Below, in pieces: positions 7,908 through 20,208 of a DNA stretch of 44,499 nt. Every line of letters starts with the position of its first letter. The first letter of the stretch is position 1. Below the pieces are notes generated by a model. That model did not search any database. It worked only from the letters and a program-made list of their open reading frames with translations, and was not told where the DNA came from. The position numbers and the translations under genes are program-made. The stretch is from NCBI GenBank assembly GCA_947501115.1, contig CANMVX010000031.1:1-44499 (forward strand), read 5' to 3'. This DNA is from Haliscomenobacteraceae bacterium (GTDB taxonomy: Bacteria; Bacteroidota; Bacteroidia; Chitinophagales; Saprospiraceae).

Positions 7908-8600
7908 ATGACTAAAATAGGAAAAAAAAGAGCCTTGGTCGATGCGAAGGTTAATCGGGAGAAGTTGTACACACTTGACGAAGCATTCGTGTTAGTAAAG
8001 GAAGTAAACACAACTAAATTCGATGCTTCGGTTGATATTCATGCTCGATTGGGTGTTGATCCAAGAAAACCAGATCAATCTCTGCGTGGTACAGTAAGTT
8101 TGCCTCACGGAACTGGTAAGACGAAGAAAGTAGCTGTTTTTTGTACCCCTGATAAGGTTCAGGAAGCACTTGATGCTGGTGCTGATTATGCAGGATTGGA
8201 GGAACTTATCCAAAAAGTTATGGGTGGTTGGACCGATGTTGACGTGGTTATAGCAACGCCTCAGGTAATGGCGCAGGTAGGTCGCTTAGGTAGAATTTTA
8301 GGTCCAAGAAACCTTATGCCTAACCCTAAAACTGGCACTGTTACTATGAATGTAGGTGAAGCAGTAGCCGATGTCAAATCAGGTAAGATTTCCTTTAGGG
8401 TAGATAAATATGGTATTATTCATGCATCTATTGGTAGAGTATCTTTCACCGCCGATAAGTTGTCAGAAAATGCCAATGAGCTTCTTTCTACCTTACTTCG
8501 TATGAAGCCTTCCAGTGCAAAAGGTATCTACATGAAATCAATCACAGTAGCGAGTACGATGAGCCCAGGTATTAAGGTTGACCCTAAAGTCGTTCGCTAA
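7908..8600 (+). CDS. rplA: 50S ribosomal protein L1
   Basis: The 230 residue L1 has the expected [14 protein letters not shown] start, the [23 protein letters not shown] region, and the [19 protein letters not shown] signature (about residues 128-146). It forms the L1 stalk and helps tRNA leave the E site; in many bacteria it also represses its own operon. It ends 19 nt before rplJ. Confidence 0.97.
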   Translation: MTKIGKKRALVDAKVNREKLYTLDEAFVLVKEVNTTKFDASVDIHARLGVDPRKPDQSLRGTVSLPHGTGKTKKVAVFCTPDKVQEALDAGADYAGLEELIQKVMGGWTDVDVVIATPQVMAQVGRLGRILGPRNLMPNPKTGTVTMNVGEAVADVKSGKISFRVDKYGIIHASIGRVSFTADKLSENANELLSTLLRMKPSSAKGIYMKSITVASTMSPGIKVDPKVVR

Positions 8601-8619
8601 TCATTAAAGTTAATCGGAA

Positions 8620-9147
8620 ATGACCAAACAGGAAAAAACAGCGGTAATTGAAGAGTTAAAAGGCGTATTTGCTAATTTAGATTTTTTCTACATTACAGAT
8701 GCCTCTACTTTATCCGTTGAAAAAATTAATAAGTTCAGAAGATTGTGTTTTGAAAAGGGAGTTCAAATGAGGGTTATTAAAAATACCCTTATCCGCAAAG
8801 CACTTGAATCTGCTGCCTCAGAAAAGAACTATGAGGCAATCTTTGGTGAGTTAAAAGGACCTACAGCAGTATTGTATGCTGAAGGCGCTGCAAATATTCC
8901 AGCCAAAGTTTTAAAGGAATTTCGTGCTGGGAGTGATAGACCACTTCTAAAAGCTGCCTATATTGATACTGCCGTATTTATCGGTGATGATCAATTAGAT
9001 GCGTTAACTAAGCTAAAGTCGAAAGAACAGTTGCTTGGAGAAGTTATCGGTCTGTTACAGTCACCAGCAAGAAATGTTATCAGTGCTCTTCAATCTGGCG
9101 GTCAAACGATTGCCGGCTTGGTGAAAACACTGCAGGAGCGCGCTTAA
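8620..9147 (+). CDS. rplJ: 50S ribosomal protein L10
   Basis: At 175 residues this matches L10: MTKQEKTAVIEELKG, the FRRLCFEKGVQMRVIKNTLIRKAL segment, GPTAVLYAEG, and a C-terminal helix that binds L7/L12 dimers (about residues 140-173). Only 19 nt separate it from rplA, so the long L10-binding leader known from enterics has no room here. A hairpin lies between it and rplL. Confidence 0.97.
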   Translation: MTKQEKTAVIEELKGVFANLDFFYITDASTLSVEKINKFRRLCFEKGVQMRVIKNTLIRKALESAASEKNYEAIFGELKGPTAVLYAEGAANIPAKVLKEFRAGSDRPLLKAAYIDTAVFIGDDQLDALTKLKSKEQLLGEVIGLLQSPARNVISALQSGGQTIAGLVKTLQERA

Positions 9148-9165
9148 TTCAGCGCATTCCCCCTA

Positions 9166-9186
9166 GGTTAGGCTTCCAAGCTAACC
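9166..9186 (+). promoter_or_regulatory. Hairpin between rplJ and rplL
   Basis: GGTTAG (9166-9171) pairs with CTAACC (9181-9186) around a 9 nt loop in the 78 nt gap. There is no T tract. It might be a processing stem that helps make more L7/L12 than L10, but nothing in the sequence proves this. Confidence 0.35.
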
Positions 9187-9225
9187 CGCACATAAAATTA
9201 TTATTTAATCTTAAAACGAAACACA

Positions 9226-9606
9226 ATGGCGGATTTGAAAGCTTTTGCGGAACAGCTTGTCAATCTGACGGTTAAAGAAGTCAATGAACTTGCTGCTATT
9301 TTAAAGGATGAATATGGTATAGAACCAGCAGCTGCTGCTGTAGCTATGGCCGCTCCTTCAGGTGGTGATTCAGGTGCTGCTGCTCCTGCAGAGCAAACTT
9401 CTTTTGACGTTATTTTAGCTTCCGGCGGAGCTGCGAAACTACAAGTAGTTAAAGAAGTTAAGACTTTACTTAATTTGGGATTAAAAGAAGCGAAAGACCT
9501 TGTCGACGCTGCTCCATCTCCTCTAAAATTAGGTGTTTCTAAAGAAGAAGCGGCTGATCTGAAAGAAAAACTTGAGGCCGCTGGTGCTCAAGTTGAAATT
9601 AAGTAA
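9226..9606 (+). CDS. rplL: 50S ribosomal protein L7/L12
   Basis: The 126 residue protein has the N-terminal dimerisation helix ([21 protein letters not shown]), an Ala/Gly-rich hinge (about residues 36-56), and the factor-binding C-terminal domain ([20 protein letters not shown], then [14 protein letters not shown] and GAQVEIK). It recruits elongation factors as multiple dimers on L10. Order and length are normal. Confidence 0.97.
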   Translation: MADLKAFAEQLVNLTVKEVNELAAILKDEYGIEPAAAAVAMAAPSGGDSGAAAPAEQTSFDVILASGGAAKLQVVKEVKTLLNLGLKEAKDLVDAAPSPLKLGVSKEEAADLKEKLEAAGAQVEIK

Positions 9607-9678
9607 TTATTTGCTCATTTGCGAATTTATTATGATCCAGACTTACAGTCTTGGCAATTAATGCGAAAGTGTCTTTGT

Positions 9679-9722
9679 GGCTTAGCGATGGTTTATATCG
9701 CTAAGCCTCTAGGCATTTTTTT
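9679..9722 (+). terminator. Partial terminator/attenuator between rplL and rpoB
   Basis: GGCTTAGCGAT (9679-9689) pairs perfectly with 9697-9707 over 11 bp with a 7 nt loop. After about 8 more nt comes an 8 base T tract (9715-9722). The offset between stem and T tract suggests incomplete termination. That matches the classic rplL-rpoB attenuator logic, in which far more ribosomal protein than polymerase mRNA is made. The surrounding 221 nt gap has no gene. Confidence 0.55.
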
Positions 9723-9833
9723 GTAAAGGAAGTGTTTTACTGTTGATGGCCGTTTTAAACTTTATTGTCTCGAATTACATTTTATCTCGTGTTGATCTAA
9801 TGTTTCGTTCTTACCGAAAAATATTTTGTGCCG

Positions 9834-12800
9834 ATGATATCCAATGGAAATGAACTCGCCCTCGAGTCAAAAAGAATAAGTTTCGGGAAAACTAAATTTC
9901 CCGCTGAGTATCCTGACTTTCTGGAGATTCAGTTAAAATCTTTTCAGGAGTTTTTTCAATTAGAAACTACGCCGGAAAATAGAATGAATGAAGGTCTTTA
10001 TAAGGTCTTTAAAGAAAATTTTCCTATTTCTGACGCTAGGAGTATTTTCCAACTTGAATTCTTAGACTATTTCGTCGATCCGCCCCGCTATAGCATGGAA
10101 GAATGCGTTCAGCGCGGTCTAACTTTTCATGTGCCCCTTAAGGCTAAGCTAAAACTGTCGTGTAATGATGTCGAACATGTTGATTTTCAAACGATAGTAC
10201 AAGATGTATTTTTAGGTAATATTCCTTATATGACGCCTCGTGGTACCTTTGTTATCAATGGTGCTGAAAGGGTGGTTGTTTCACAGTTACATAGGTCTCC
10301 CGGTGTGTTTTTTGGCCAAAGTGTTCACCCAAATGGAACAAAAATTTACTCCGCAAGAGTCATTCCATTTAAGGGCGCCTGGATGGAATTTGCTACAGAT
10401 ATCAATACCGTCATGTATGCTTACATTGACAGAAAAAAGAAATTCCCCGTTACAACCCTCCTAAGGGCTATCGGTTTTGATTCTGATAAAGCTATTCTTG
10501 ATATTTTTGACCTGGCTGATATTATTCCAGCTAATAGGGAAGAATTACAAAAGTCAATCGGTCGTAAATTGGCTGCCAGAGTGTTAAGGTCTTGGACCGA
10601 AGATTTCGTTGATGAGGATACCGGTGAAGTGGTAACCATTGAAAGAAATGAAATTATTCTGGAAAGAGATTCTCTTCTGGATGATGATAATATAGATTTA
10701 ATTTTGGAAGCTGCCTGCGATGTTGTTATTCTTCAAAAAGAAGACATCGATCAGGATTATTCTATTATATATAATACACTACAGAAAGACCCAACTTCTT
10801 CTGAAATGGAAGCGGTTCAGTATATTTACAGGCAACTTAGGGGTACTGATCCTCCCGATGAGGAAACAGCCCGTGGAATTATCGATAAGTTGTTCTTTTC
10901 GGACAAAAGATACAATCTAGGTGAGGTTGGCAGATATAAAATTAACCGCAAACTTAATCTTAATGGTAGCTATGAAAGTCTGGTTCTTTCAAAGGAAGAT
11001 ATCATAAACATTGTTAAGTATTTAGTTAGCTTGATGAACCAGAAAGCTGAAATTGATGATATAGATCATTTAAGTAACAGAAGGGTTAGAAATGTAGGCG
11101 AGCAATTATACGCTCAGTTTGGTGTCGGTTTGGCTCGTATGGCGCGTACGATTAGAGAGCGTATGAATGTCAGAGATAATGAAGTGTTCACACCTATTGA
11201 TCTAATTAATGCCCGTACGCTTTCTTCCGTTATCAATTCTTTCTTTGGTACCAGTCAGCTTTCTCAGTTCTTGGATCAGACTAATCCTCTTTCTGAAATA
11301 ACACATAAAAGAAGAATTTCGGCGCTTGGACCCGGAGGTCTGTCTCGTGAAAGAGCAGGTTTCGAGGTGCGTGATGTGCATTATTCTCATTATGGTAGAT
11401 TGTGTACCATTGAAACCCCGGAGGGTCCTAATATTGGCTTGATTTCTACTTTATGCGTTCATGCAAAGGTCAATAAAATGGGCTTTCTCGAGACTCCTTA
11501 CCGTGAAGTAGTAGATGGTAAGTTGAAAATTGAAGATCATCCTATTTATTTGTCGGCTGAGGGTGAAGATCTTAAACGTATTGCCCAGGCTAATGCCCGC
11601 GTTGATAATTCGGGAGCATTTACAAGAGATAGGATCAAATGTAGGGAACAAGGAGAATTTCCTGTGCTTACACCTTCTGAAATTGAATTTATGGACGTTG
11701 CACCAAACCAAATCGTTGGTGTCTCTGCTTCAATGATTCCTTTTCTTGAGAATGATGATGCTAACCGTGCCTTGATGGGTTCTAACATGCAAAGACAAGC
11801 GGTTCCTTTAGTTCGTCCAAGTTCTCCCATTGTTGGTACAGGATTGGAAGGTAAGGTAGCCAGAGATTCCCGCATGCTTATCAATGCAGAAGGGGATGGT
11901 GAAGTAGAATATGTAGATGCTGTTGAAGTGAAGGTTAGATATGATCGTTCCGATGATGATCAGTTGGTTTCCTTTGAAGATAGTCTTAAGTCTTATAAAT
12001 TAACTAAGTTCCTTCGTACAAATCAAGGTACTTGTATCAACCTAAGACCCATTGTCAGAAAAGGTGACAGGGTAACAAAAGGTCAGATTTTATGTGATGG
12101 CTATGCTACTGAAAAAGGGGAACTTGCTCTTGGTCAGAATCTTAAAGTGGCATTCATGCCTTGGAAAGGTTATAACTTCGAAGACGCCATTGTTATTTCT
12201 GAGAAGGTCGTTAGGGAAGATATCTTTACTTCTTTACATATCGAGCACTTTGAACTAGAGGTTAGAGATACTAAACTTGGTGAGGAGGAATTAACAAATG
12301 ATATACCGAACGTTAGTGAAGAAACAACAAGGGATCTGGATGAGCATGGTGTCATTCGCGTAGGTGCCTGGGTTAAAGAAGGTGATATTCTTATCGGTAA
12401 GATTACACCAAAAGGTGAATCTGATCCTACTCCTGAAGAAAAACTGTTGCGTGCCATTTTTGGAGATAAAGCAGGCGATGTAAAAGATGCTTCTTTAAAA
12501 GCACCTCCATCAACGAATGGAGTTATTATAGATAAGCAGTTGTTCGCCAGAGCTAAAAAAGATAAAGTTCAGAAATCATCTGAAAAAGATATGCTTTCTA
12601 AGCTTGAAGATGAGCACAAAATTATTCTGAACGAACTTATTACGAGACTGGTTGATAAATTACTTCAACTGGTGAAAAGTAAGCAGTGTAAAGGAGTTCG
12701 CAGTGTTTACAATGATATTCTTATTCCTTCTGGTAGCAAATTCAGCCAACAGGTACTTAGAAATATCGATTATGCTTCGGTAGATTATTCGAATTGGACG

Positions 12801-13655
12801 GATGATTCCTCAATTAATAATTTGATTGCTAGACTTTTACATAATTATAGCATTAAAGTAAATGAGGAAGTAGGGCGTTTCAAAAGAGAAAAGTTCAATA
12901 TTAGCATCGGTGATGAATTACCAGCAGGCGTTCTTAAGTTGGCTAAAGTTTATATGGCCAAAAAACGTAAACTGAAAGTTGGTGATAAACTCGCAGGAAG
13001 ACACGGAAATAAAGGTATTGTATCTAAGATTGTTAGGATGGAAGATATGCCGTTCTTAGAAGACGGTACCGCTGTTGATGTCGTTCTTAATCCACTGGGT
13101 GTACCCTCTCGTATGAATTTAGGTCAAATTTTTGAAACAGTTCTAGGTTGGGCAGGTGAAAAAATGGGCGTTAAATTCTCTACACCCATCTTCGACGGTG
13201 CAAGTAAAGAGGAAATTGACGGATATATTCAAAAGGCGGGTTTACCTAGCTTAGGTCAAACTTACCTGTATGATGGTGAAACCGGTGAAAGATTCCACCA
13301 GCAGGCAACCGTGGGTGTCATCTATATGCTCAAATTATCACACATGGTCGATGATAAAATGCACGCGCGTTCTATCGGACCCTATTCTCTTATCACACAG
13401 CAACCTCTTGGCGGTAAAGCTCAGTTTGGTGGTCAAAGATTTGGTGAAATGGAGGTGTGGGCACTCGAAGCATTTGGTGCAGCAAATATCCTTCAGGAGT
13501 TACTTACTATTAAATCCGATGATATTAACGGCCGTGCTAAAGCTTATGAAGCTATCGTTAAAGGTGATAACCTTCCAGAACCAAATATTCCTGAATCGTT
13601 TAACGTACTGATTCACGAATTACGTGGTTTAGCCCTTGATATCAAATTTGAATAA
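9834..13655 (+). CDS. rpoB: DNA-directed RNA polymerase beta subunit
   Basis: With ATG at 9834 the product has 1273 residues; a GTG at 9828 in the same frame adds two, and either may be used. It is full length with all conserved blocks: the protrusion/lobe region, the rifampicin pocket (about 11240-11345, [20 protein letters not shown], then [18 protein letters not shown]), [11 protein letters not shown]-like [39 protein letters not shown] and the C-terminal [15 protein letters not shown] clamp segment. At the main rifampicin resistance positions (E. coli D516, H526, S531) the residues are the sensitive type. It forms the catalytic core with rpoC 33 nt downstream. Confidence 0.97.
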   Translation: MISNGNELALESKRISFGKTKFPAEYPDFLEIQLKSFQEFFQLETTPENRMNEGLYKVFKENFPISDARSIFQLEFLDYFVDPPRYSMEECVQRGLTFHVPLKAKLKLSCNDVEHVDFQTIVQDVFLGNIPYMTPRGTFVINGAERVVVSQLHRSPGVFFGQSVHPNGTKIYSARVIPFKGAWMEFATDINTVMYAYIDRKKKFPVTTLLRAIGFDSDKAILDIFDLADIIPANREELQKSIGRKLAARVLRSWTEDFVDEDTGEVVTIERNEIILERDSLLDDDNIDLILEAACDVVILQKEDIDQDYSIIYNTLQKDPTSSEMEAVQYIYRQLRGTDPPDEETARGIIDKLFFSDKRYNLGEVGRYKINRKLNLNGSYESLVLSKEDIINIVKYLVSLMNQKAEIDDIDHLSNRRVRNVGEQLYAQFGVGLARMARTIRERMNVRDNEVFTPIDLINARTLSSVINSFFGTSQLSQFLDQTNPLSEITHKRRISALGPGGLSRERAGFEVRDVHYSHYGRLCTIETPEGPNIGLISTLCVHAKVNKMGFLETPYREVVDGKLKIEDHPIYLSAEGEDLKRIAQANARVDNSGAFTRDRIKCREQGEFPVLTPSEIEFMDVAPNQIVGVSASMIPFLENDDANRALMGSNMQRQAVPLVRPSSPIVGTGLEGKVARDSRMLINAEGDGEVEYVDAVEVKVRYDRSDDDQLVSFEDSLKSYKLTKFLRTNQGTCINLRPIVRKGDRVTKGQILCDGYATEKGELALGQNLKVAFMPWKGYNFEDAIVISEKVVREDIFTSLHIEHFELEVRDTKLGEEELTNDIPNVSEETTRDLDEHGVIRVGAWVKEGDILIGKITPKGESDPTPEEKLLRAIFGDKAGDVKDASLKAPPSTNGVIIDKQLFARAKKDKVQKSSEKDMLSKLEDEHKIILNELITRLVDKLLQLVKSKQCKGVRSVYNDILIPSGSKFSQQVLRNIDYASVDYSNWTDDSSINNLIARLLHNYSIKVNEEVGRFKREKFNISIGDELPAGVLKLAKVYMAKKRKLKVGDKLAGRHGNKGIVSKIVRMEDMPFLEDGTAVDVVLNPLGVPSRMNLGQIFETVLGWAGEKMGVKFSTPIFDGASKEEIDGYIQKAGLPSLGQTYLYDGETGERFHQQATVGVIYMLKLSHMVDDKMHARSIGPYSLITQQPLGGKAQFGGQRFGEMEVWALEAFGAANILQELLTIKSDDINGRAKAYEAIVKGDNLPEPNIPESFNVLIHELRGLALDIKFE

Positions 13656-13688
13656 CGAGATCTCTCCGGAGATTAAATTGCTATAATT

Positions 13689-16600
13689 ATGTCTTTTAAG
13701 AAGAAAAATCAGATTCAGCAGCAAGAGTTCGAGAGTATTACTATCAGTCTCGCTTCACCAGATGATATCCTGGAGCGTTCATTTGGTGAGGTACTCAAAC
13801 CGGAAACGATTAACTATAGAAGTTATAAACCGGAAAGAGATGGTCTGTTCTGTGAGCGTATTTTTGGGCCTGTGAAGGACTATGAGTGCTATTGCGGTAA
13901 ATATAAAAGAATTCGTTACAAAGGTATTGTTTGTGATAGATGTGGTGTTGAAGTTACCGAGAAAAAGGTGCGTAGAGAACGGATGGGCCATATAAAACTG
14001 GTTGTACCCGTAGTACATATATGGTTCTTTAAATCTTTACCAAATAAAATTGGGTATTTACTCGGTCTTTCTTCTAAAAAACTAGAGACGATTGTTTATT
14101 ACGAACGTTATATTGTTATTCAACCTGGTATTGCTGAATCAGAAAAAGTTAAGTTACACGAACTTTTAACTGAGGAAGAGTACTTGGAAATCATGGACAA
14201 TATTCCACATGAGAATAGTCAATTAGAGGATAATGATCCAAATAAGTTTGTGGCTAAAATGGGTGCGGAAGCCATAAAGGATATGTTAAATCGTCTTAAA
14301 TTAGACGAGTTATCCTACGAACTTCGTAACCAGGCGGCTAACGAAACTTCCCAGCAACGTAAATCGGAAGCACTTAAACGTCTTCGTGTTGTAGAGGCTT
14401 TCCGTCAGGGAATGACACACATGGAGAATAGACCTGAGTGGACTATCATACAATATTTACCTGTTATTCCACCAGAATTACGCCCGCTTGTTCCTCTTGA
14501 TGGTGGTCGTTTCGCGTCTTCTGACCTGAACGATCTTTACCGTAGAGTAATTATCAGGAATAATCGTTTAAAAAGATTGTTGGAAATAAAGGCGCCAGAA
14601 GTTATTTTAAGAAATGAAAAGAGGATGCTACAGGAGGCAGTCGATTCATTATTTGATAACTCAAGGAAGTCAAATGCCGTTAAAGCTGAAGGTGGCCGTC
14701 CATTAAAATCTTTAAGTGATATTCTTAAAGGTAAACAAGGTCGTTTCCGTCAAAATTTATTAGGTAAAAGGGTTGATTATTCCGGTCGTTCTGTTATCGT
14801 GGTAGGACCAACGCTCAAATTGCATGAGTGCGGTATCCCTAAAGCTATGGCGGCTGAATTATTCAAGCCTTTTGTCATTCGTAAATTAATTGAAAGGGGT
14901 ATAGTAAAAACAGTTAAATCTGCCAAGAAATTGGTAGATAGAAAAGACCCGGTTATTTGGGAAATTCTTGAAAATATCCTTAAAGGTCACCCAGTTTTAC
15001 TTAACCGTGCCCCAACTCTTCACCGTCTCTCTATTCAGTCGTTCCAACCCCGTTTAATCGAAGGTAAGGCCATCCAGCTGCATCCCTTAGTTTGTGGTTC
15101 GTTCAACGCTGACTTTGATGGTGATCAGATGGCCGTGCACGTGCCATTAAGTCATGCTTCTATTTTAGAAGCTCAAATGTTGATGCTGTCTTCACATAAT
15201 ATGTTGAATCCGCAAAACGGAACGCCAGTAACTTTGCCTTCACAGGACATGGTACTTGGTTTATATTATATAACAAAAGAAAGGAAATCAACCCCTGAAA
15301 TCAAGGTTAAAGGGGAAGGTATGAAGTTTTACTCTGCTGAAGAAGTGATTATTGCTCTAAATGAAGGTGTTATTGATCTTCATGCAGCCATTAAAGTTAG
15401 GGTGAAAACAGAAATGCCAAATGGCGAATGGCTCTACAAACTCATTGATACAACCACAGGAAGAGTTATCTTTAATCAACATGTTCCGGAAGGTGTACCT
15501 TTTGTGAATGACCTGATGACTAAGAAAAATATCAAAAAGGTTATTAGTGATGTAATCGAAAGAACTAATCTTGCGGTTACTGCTGGTTTCCTCGATGATG
15601 TTAAGGATATGGGTTTCACCTGGGCGTTTAAGGGTGGTTTGTCCTTTAACTTAGGTGATTTGATTAATCCTACGATTAAGGAAGATACCCTTGCTGAAGC
15701 TCAGGAAGAGGTTGATGAAGTTTGGGAAAATTACAATATGGGGCTTATTACAAATAATGAGCGCTACAACCAGATTATTGATAAATGGACCTACGCAGAT
15801 AATAAAATTACAGAGGCTTTAATGCGTGAACTTGCTTCTCATAAGCAAGGTTTCAACTCTGTATTCATGATGCTTGACTCCGGTGCGAGGGGATCTAAAC
15901 AGCAGATTAAACAGCTTTGTGGTCTTAGAGGGCTTATGGCAAAACCAAGGAAATCAGGTGATACTGGTGGTGCCGTTATCGAGAATCCAATTCTTGCCAA
16001 TTTCGTTGACGGACTGTCGGTTTTGGAGTATTTTATCTCTACCCACGGTGCCAGAAAAGGTTTGGCTGATACGGCGCTTAAAACAGCCGATGCAGGTTAC
16101 CTTACCAGACGTTTGGTTGACGTTTCACAAGATGTAATTATTTCTGAAGTCGATTGTGCTACCTTAAGAGGTATAGAAACGTCTGCACTAAAGGATAATG
16201 AAAAGGTTATTGAGCAGCTTTCGTCTCGTATTGAGGGTCGTTATACCTTATATGATATCACATTGCCAGGCTCAGACGAGATACTCCTCTATGCCGGTGA
16301 TTATATAGATGCCAGAATGGCTATTCATATTGAAAAGATTGGTATAGAATCAATTACCATTCGTTCCGTATTGACCTGCGAATCTAAAAAAGGTGTTTGT
16401 GCCAAATGTTATGGTAAAAATCTTGCTTCTGGTAGAATCACTGAAAATGGTGATGCAGTAGGTATTATTGCCGCTCAATCCATTGGTGAACCAGGTACGC
16501 AGCTTACTTTACGTACTTTCCACGTAGGTGGTGTGGCTTCTTTGTCAAAAACTGAGTCGGAAATAGTTTCCCGTTTTAACGCTAAAGTTGAATACGATGG

Positions 16601-17978
16601 CATTAAAACAACAGAAGCAACAGATGGATCAAAAAATACCATCGTCCTATCCAGAACGGGTGAATTGAGATTACATGATATTGAAACAAATAAATTATTC
16701 GTTTCACTGCATATTCCTTATGGTTCAAATCTATATTTCAAGGATGGGGAAAAGGTGACAAAAGGTCAAACTATTTGTGATTGGGATCCTTTTAACGCTG
16801 TCATCATTTCTGAGTTTTCTGGTATCGTTCAATTCGATGCTATCGAAGAAGGCGTAACTTATCGTCTTGAAAGAGATGATCAGACCGGCTATTCTGAAAA
16901 GGTAATCATTGAATCAAAAAATAAAAAGAAAATTCCTTACATAACTATCTCTTCTAAAGATGGTGAGGTACTCAAAAACTATTCTCTGCCAGTAGGTTCT
17001 TACCTTTCTGTGGAAGATAACAGTTCGGTTGTCGCTGGTGATAAGGTAGCCAAAATTCCTAGAAGTTTAGGAAAAATTCAGGATATCACAGGTGGTTTAC
17101 CCAGGGTAACTGAATTGTTTGAAGCAAGAAATCCTTCAAATCCTGCTGTGGTCTCTGAAATTGACGGAGTAGTAAGTTTTGGTAAAATCAAAAGGGGTAA
17201 TAGAGAAATTGTAGTTACTTCAAAGGATGATCAAAATCATAAATATTTAATTGGTCTTTCAAAACACGTGTTAGTTCAGGACGGTGATTTTGTTAGAGCT
17301 GGTACGCCTCTTTCTGACGGTGCTATTGCTCCAAGGGATATCTTAAATATTAAAGGGCCTTTTGCAGTGCAACAATATTTAGTGAATGGTGTACAAGAGG
17401 TTTACAGATCTCAGGGTATTACCATTAACAATAAGCACATTGAAGTTATTGTAAGACAAATGATGCGTAGATTCCTCATCGAGGATTCTGGTGATACCAC
17501 TTTCCTTGAGGGAGAAACCGTTGAAAGAGGTGAATTTATCGAACAAAATGATATCATTTTCGATAAAAAATTCATCACCGATCCGGGGGAATCTAATAAG
17601 CTTAAGGCAGGTCAACTTGTTTCTTTAAGACAAATCAGAGAGGAAAATTCTTTCCTAAAAAGGAATGACCGCAAATTAGTAGCCTTCCGTGATGCTGTAC
17701 CTGCAACTGCCAGTCCGCAGTTAATGGGTATCACTAAAGCGTCATTAGGTACTAATAGCTGGATTTCAGCAGCTTCCTTCCAGGAAACAACCAAAGTTTT
17801 AAGTACCGCAGCCATAGCAGCTCAAAAAGATGATTTGAGCGGTCTTAAAGAAAACGTAATTGTTGGAAAGAGAATTCCTGCAGGAACGGGCGCCAGAGAA
17901 TTTGAACAAATTATAGTTGCTCATAAAGATAAAAGTTCTGACCTGGTAACGCAGGCACAGTTTATTGACATGGAATAA
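13689..17978 (+). CDS. rpoC: DNA-directed RNA polymerase beta' subunit
   Basis: The 1429 residue protein is full length for Bacteroidota. The first zinc site is [20 protein letters not shown] near residues 68-88. The catalytic magnesium loop NADFDGDQ is at 473-480 (D475, D477, D479). The second zinc site has a Cys in DCATL and the cluster [13 protein letters not shown]. The bridge helix/trigger loop region ([32 protein letters not shown]) is intact. It is last in the rpl-rpo array and is followed by a strong terminator at 18015-18056. Confidence 0.97.
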   Translation: MSFKKKNQIQQQEFESITISLASPDDILERSFGEVLKPETINYRSYKPERDGLFCERIFGPVKDYECYCGKYKRIRYKGIVCDRCGVEVTEKKVRRERMGHIKLVVPVVHIWFFKSLPNKIGYLLGLSSKKLETIVYYERYIVIQPGIAESEKVKLHELLTEEEYLEIMDNIPHENSQLEDNDPNKFVAKMGAEAIKDMLNRLKLDELSYELRNQAANETSQQRKSEALKRLRVVEAFRQGMTHMENRPEWTIIQYLPVIPPELRPLVPLDGGRFASSDLNDLYRRVIIRNNRLKRLLEIKAPEVILRNEKRMLQEAVDSLFDNSRKSNAVKAEGGRPLKSLSDILKGKQGRFRQNLLGKRVDYSGRSVIVVGPTLKLHECGIPKAMAAELFKPFVIRKLIERGIVKTVKSAKKLVDRKDPVIWEILENILKGHPVLLNRAPTLHRLSIQSFQPRLIEGKAIQLHPLVCGSFNADFDGDQMAVHVPLSHASILEAQMLMLSSHNMLNPQNGTPVTLPSQDMVLGLYYITKERKSTPEIKVKGEGMKFYSAEEVIIALNEGVIDLHAAIKVRVKTEMPNGEWLYKLIDTTTGRVIFNQHVPEGVPFVNDLMTKKNIKKVISDVIERTNLAVTAGFLDDVKDMGFTWAFKGGLSFNLGDLINPTIKEDTLAEAQEEVDEVWENYNMGLITNNERYNQIIDKWTYADNKITEALMRELASHKQGFNSVFMMLDSGARGSKQQIKQLCGLRGLMAKPRKSGDTGGAVIENPILANFVDGLSVLEYFISTHGARKGLADTALKTADAGYLTRRLVDVSQDVIISEVDCATLRGIETSALKDNEKVIEQLSSRIEGRYTLYDITLPGSDEILLYAGDYIDARMAIHIEKIGIESITIRSVLTCESKKGVCAKCYGKNLASGRITENGDAVGIIAAQSIGEPGTQLTLRTFHVGGVASLSKTESEIVSRFNAKVEYDGIKTTEATDGSKNTIVLSRTGELRLHDIETNKLFVSLHIPYGSNLYFKDGEKVTKGQTICDWDPFNAVIISEFSGIVQFDAIEEGVTYRLERDDQTGYSEKVIIESKNKKKIPYITISSKDGEVLKNYSLPVGSYLSVEDNSSVVAGDKVAKIPRSLGKIQDITGGLPRVTELFEARNPSNPAVVSEIDGVVSFGKIKRGNREIVVTSKDDQNHKYLIGLSKHVLVQDGDFVRAGTPLSDGAIAPRDILNIKGPFAVQQYLVNGVQEVYRSQGITINNKHIEVIVRQMMRRFLIEDSGDTTFLEGETVERGEFIEQNDIIFDKKFITDPGESNKLKAGQLVSLRQIREENSFLKRNDRKLVAFRDAVPATASPQLMGITKASLGTNSWISAASFQETTKVLSTAAIAAQKDDLSGLKENVIVGKRIPAGTGAREFEQIIVAHKDKSSDLVTQAQFIDME

Positions 17979-18014
17979 CTAATGTTGAGTTTTCTATTTT
18001 AATTTATTATATTG

Positions 18015-18056
18015 GCAAACCGGGATGTATTTATTTCCCGGTTTGCTTATTTTTAT
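18015..18056 (+). terminator. Strong terminator after rpoC
   Basis: GCAAACCGGGA (18015-18025) pairs perfectly with 18036-18046 over 11 bp with a 10 nt loop, then a T-rich tail TTATTTTTAT. It lies 36 nt after the rpoC stop and ends the rpl-rpo transcript. It also shows that a TTG at 18012 is not the start of the next gene. Confidence 0.88.
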
Positions 18057-18095
18057 ACATCGCTATGTTCGTTCCTTATCCTTTTAATTATAATT

Positions 18096-20138
18096 ATGAA
18101 TGAATACCTGATTGATTTATTTAGACAAATAGAACTTCCAGTCAGGAATCCTGTACTCATATTATCCTTGTTATTTTTTGTTATCCTTTTAGTTCCCTTA
18201 CTTTTTAGAAGATTTCATATCCCGGGTATTCTTGGTCTTATTCTTTCCGGTGTACTTATTGGTCCAAATGGACTTAACATATTAGAGAAATCAGAAGCTA
18301 TAAATCTTTTTTCTACTATTGGTTTGTTATATATTATGTTTATGGCGGGTCTTGAACTCGACACGAATGAATTCAATAAGTATAAATACAAAAGTTTACT
18401 TTTCGGTCTGTTTACTTTTGCGATTCCGCTACTTGTAGGTTTTCCGATTTGCTTCTACCTGCTTAAATTTGATTTTCAAGCGAGTTTCCTTGTGGCAAGT
18501 ATGTTCTCAACCCACACCTTGATTTCATATCCCATTGTTAGCCGGTGGGGTATAGTATCACAGCAGGCTGTTGCCATTACTGTTGGCGGTACCATCCTAA
18601 CAGATACTGCTGTATTAATTATGTTAGCTGTTATATTAAAAACTAACAGCGAGGGTGTTAACAATGCTTTTTGGCTACAACTCACGGTTTCTTTATTTCT
18701 TTTTTCAGTCGTTATGTTTAAAGTTATTCCACCTGTTTCCAGGTGGTTTTTTAGAAAAGTTGAAAGTGAAAAGCATTCTCATTATATTTTTGTCCTTTCT
18801 GTGATTTTTTTCGCCGCTTTCTTGTCAGAAATAGCTGGGGTAGAACCAATTATTGGTGCCTTTATGGCTGGATTGGCTTTAAATTCCTTAATCTCCCATA
18901 CCTCGGCCTTATTCAATAGAATTGAGTTTATTGGTAACGCCTTATTTATTCCGTTCTTTTTAATTAGTGTGGGTATGCTGGTCGATTTATCCGTTCTTTT
19001 CAATGGTAAACATGCTGTAATTATTGCTATTGTTTTAACGTCGGTCGCTTTGCTGGTGAAATGGTTAGCCGCCTGGCTAACCCAAATAGTTTTTTCCTTT
19101 CAAGGTGTTCATCGACGATTAATTTTTGGATTGAGTAGTTCTCATGCCGCTGCTACTCTTGCAATTATTTTAGTTGGCTTTGAAGCTGGAATTCTTGATG
19201 AAAATACCCTGAATGCAACCATTATTCTTATTTTATTTACTTGCGTAATTTCATCCATTGTAACAGAACGAGCTGCCAGAGAATTACTTCTTAAAGAAGG
19301 ATTAATTGATCATAATTTAAACCGTATTGATCAAAATGATGTGCCTGAAAAATACTTACTGCCTATTTCGAATCAATGGAGTTTGGATAGATTTTTAGAA
19401 CTGTCGGTTATCTTTAGAAAAAATGATAAACAAGTACCCCTCCATGTTTTACAGGTAGTTCCCGCTGATTATCCTGAAAATGAATTGGTTATTGAAGATA
19501 GTTTTACCCGTAGTTTACGTAAAACAGCCGCAGAACTTGATACAAAAATTGTTTTCCAGCGTGAACCTGACTTTCACATTGCGAGTGGTATTACCAGGGT
19601 TGCTAATCAGATAGATGCGAATTATATTCTTTTGGGTTGGCCTCAAAAATCTGGCTTATTAGACAGAGTTTTTGGAGAAATACTGGATAATATTTTAGAT
19701 ACTGCACTGCAACATATACTCGTATGTAGATTGCAACTCCCGCTGGTTGCACACCAAAAGTTAATCATTGGATTGCCTCCTTTGGCGTTTACAGAGCCAG
19801 GTTTTACCGATTGCTTTAAAAAATGGATGCAATTATCGTTGGAACTGCACATGGATGTCATCATTTTTTGTTCGGAAGAAACTAAAGGGTATATTAAAAA
19901 ATTGAACTCAAAAAATTATAATTTTAGAAACTGGAAATTCAGAGTGACTGATTTAAATCAAAACTGGTTTAAAAGTATTGATAACTATAAAATTAATAAA
20001 GCCGATTTGTTGGTGTTCATGCCTGGAAGACCAGCAAGCGCTTCATTTTTAATGGAGCAAAATGAAATTCCCTCCTATATTGAGCAACGCTTTCCAGATA
20101 ATAGCGTTATTTTATTTTATTCCGGAGCGGCTATTTGA
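18096..20138 (+). CDS. CPA2-type cation/proton antiporter with C-terminal stress-protein-like domain
   Basis: With ATG 18096 the protein has 680 residues. About the first 400 form a Kef/NhaP-like membrane domain with roughly 12 helices, including HIPGILGLILSGVLIGPNGL (helix 1-2), the MFMAGLELD motif, and GVEPIIGAFMAGLALN with an acidic residue in a transport helix. The rest is soluble and resembles tandem universal-stress-protein domains, not an RCK/TrkA-N domain: no GxGxxG nucleotide motif is seen. It probably exchanges Na+ or K+ for protons at the inner membrane. The frame is open back to a TTG at 18012, but that stretch is the rpoC terminator. The gene stands alone between rpoC and alaS. 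Confidence 0.82.
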   Translation: MNEYLIDLFRQIELPVRNPVLILSLLFFVILLVPLLFRRFHIPGILGLILSGVLIGPNGLNILEKSEAINLFSTIGLLYIMFMAGLELDTNEFNKYKYKSLLFGLFTFAIPLLVGFPICFYLLKFDFQASFLVASMFSTHTLISYPIVSRWGIVSQQAVAITVGGTILTDTAVLIMLAVILKTNSEGVNNAFWLQLTVSLFLFSVVMFKVIPPVSRWFFRKVESEKHSHYIFVLSVIFFAAFLSEIAGVEPIIGAFMAGLALNSLISHTSALFNRIEFIGNALFIPFFLISVGMLVDLSVLFNGKHAVIIAIVLTSVALLVKWLAAWLTQIVFSFQGVHRRLIFGLSSSHAAATLAIILVGFEAGILDENTLNATIILILFTCVISSIVTERAARELLLKEGLIDHNLNRIDQNDVPEKYLLPISNQWSLDRFLELSVIFRKNDKQVPLHVLQVVPADYPENELVIEDSFTRSLRKTAAELDTKIVFQREPDFHIASGITRVANQIDANYILLGWPQKSGLLDRVFGEILDNILDTALQHILVCRLQLPLVAHQKLIIGLPPLAFTEPGFTDCFKKWMQLSLELHMDVIIFCSEETKGYIKKLNSKNYNFRNWKFRVTDLNQNWFKSIDNYKINKADLLVFMPGRPASASFLMEQNEIPSYIEQRFPDNSVILFYSGAAI

Positions 20139-20177
20139 CCTGCTGGATTCAAGTCCTGTATAACCTCTCCGGAATAA

Positions 20178-20208
20178 ATAATATCAGTCATTATTCAAAA
20201 ATATTTTT
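20178..20208 (+). repeat. Left 31 bp direct repeat (copy of alaS 3' end)
   Basis: These 31 bases match 20547-20577 at 29 positions (differences at 20184 and 20200). The right copy contains the last codons and stop of alaS on the minus strand, so this left copy is a displaced duplicate of the alaS terminus. It ends exactly where the element's inverted repeat begins. Confidence 0.75.

Noticed and set aside
18012-18095. N-terminal extension of the antiporter from TTG 18012
   Set aside because: The stretch is the rpoC terminator hairpin and its T tail; ATG 18096 starts the conserved protein.
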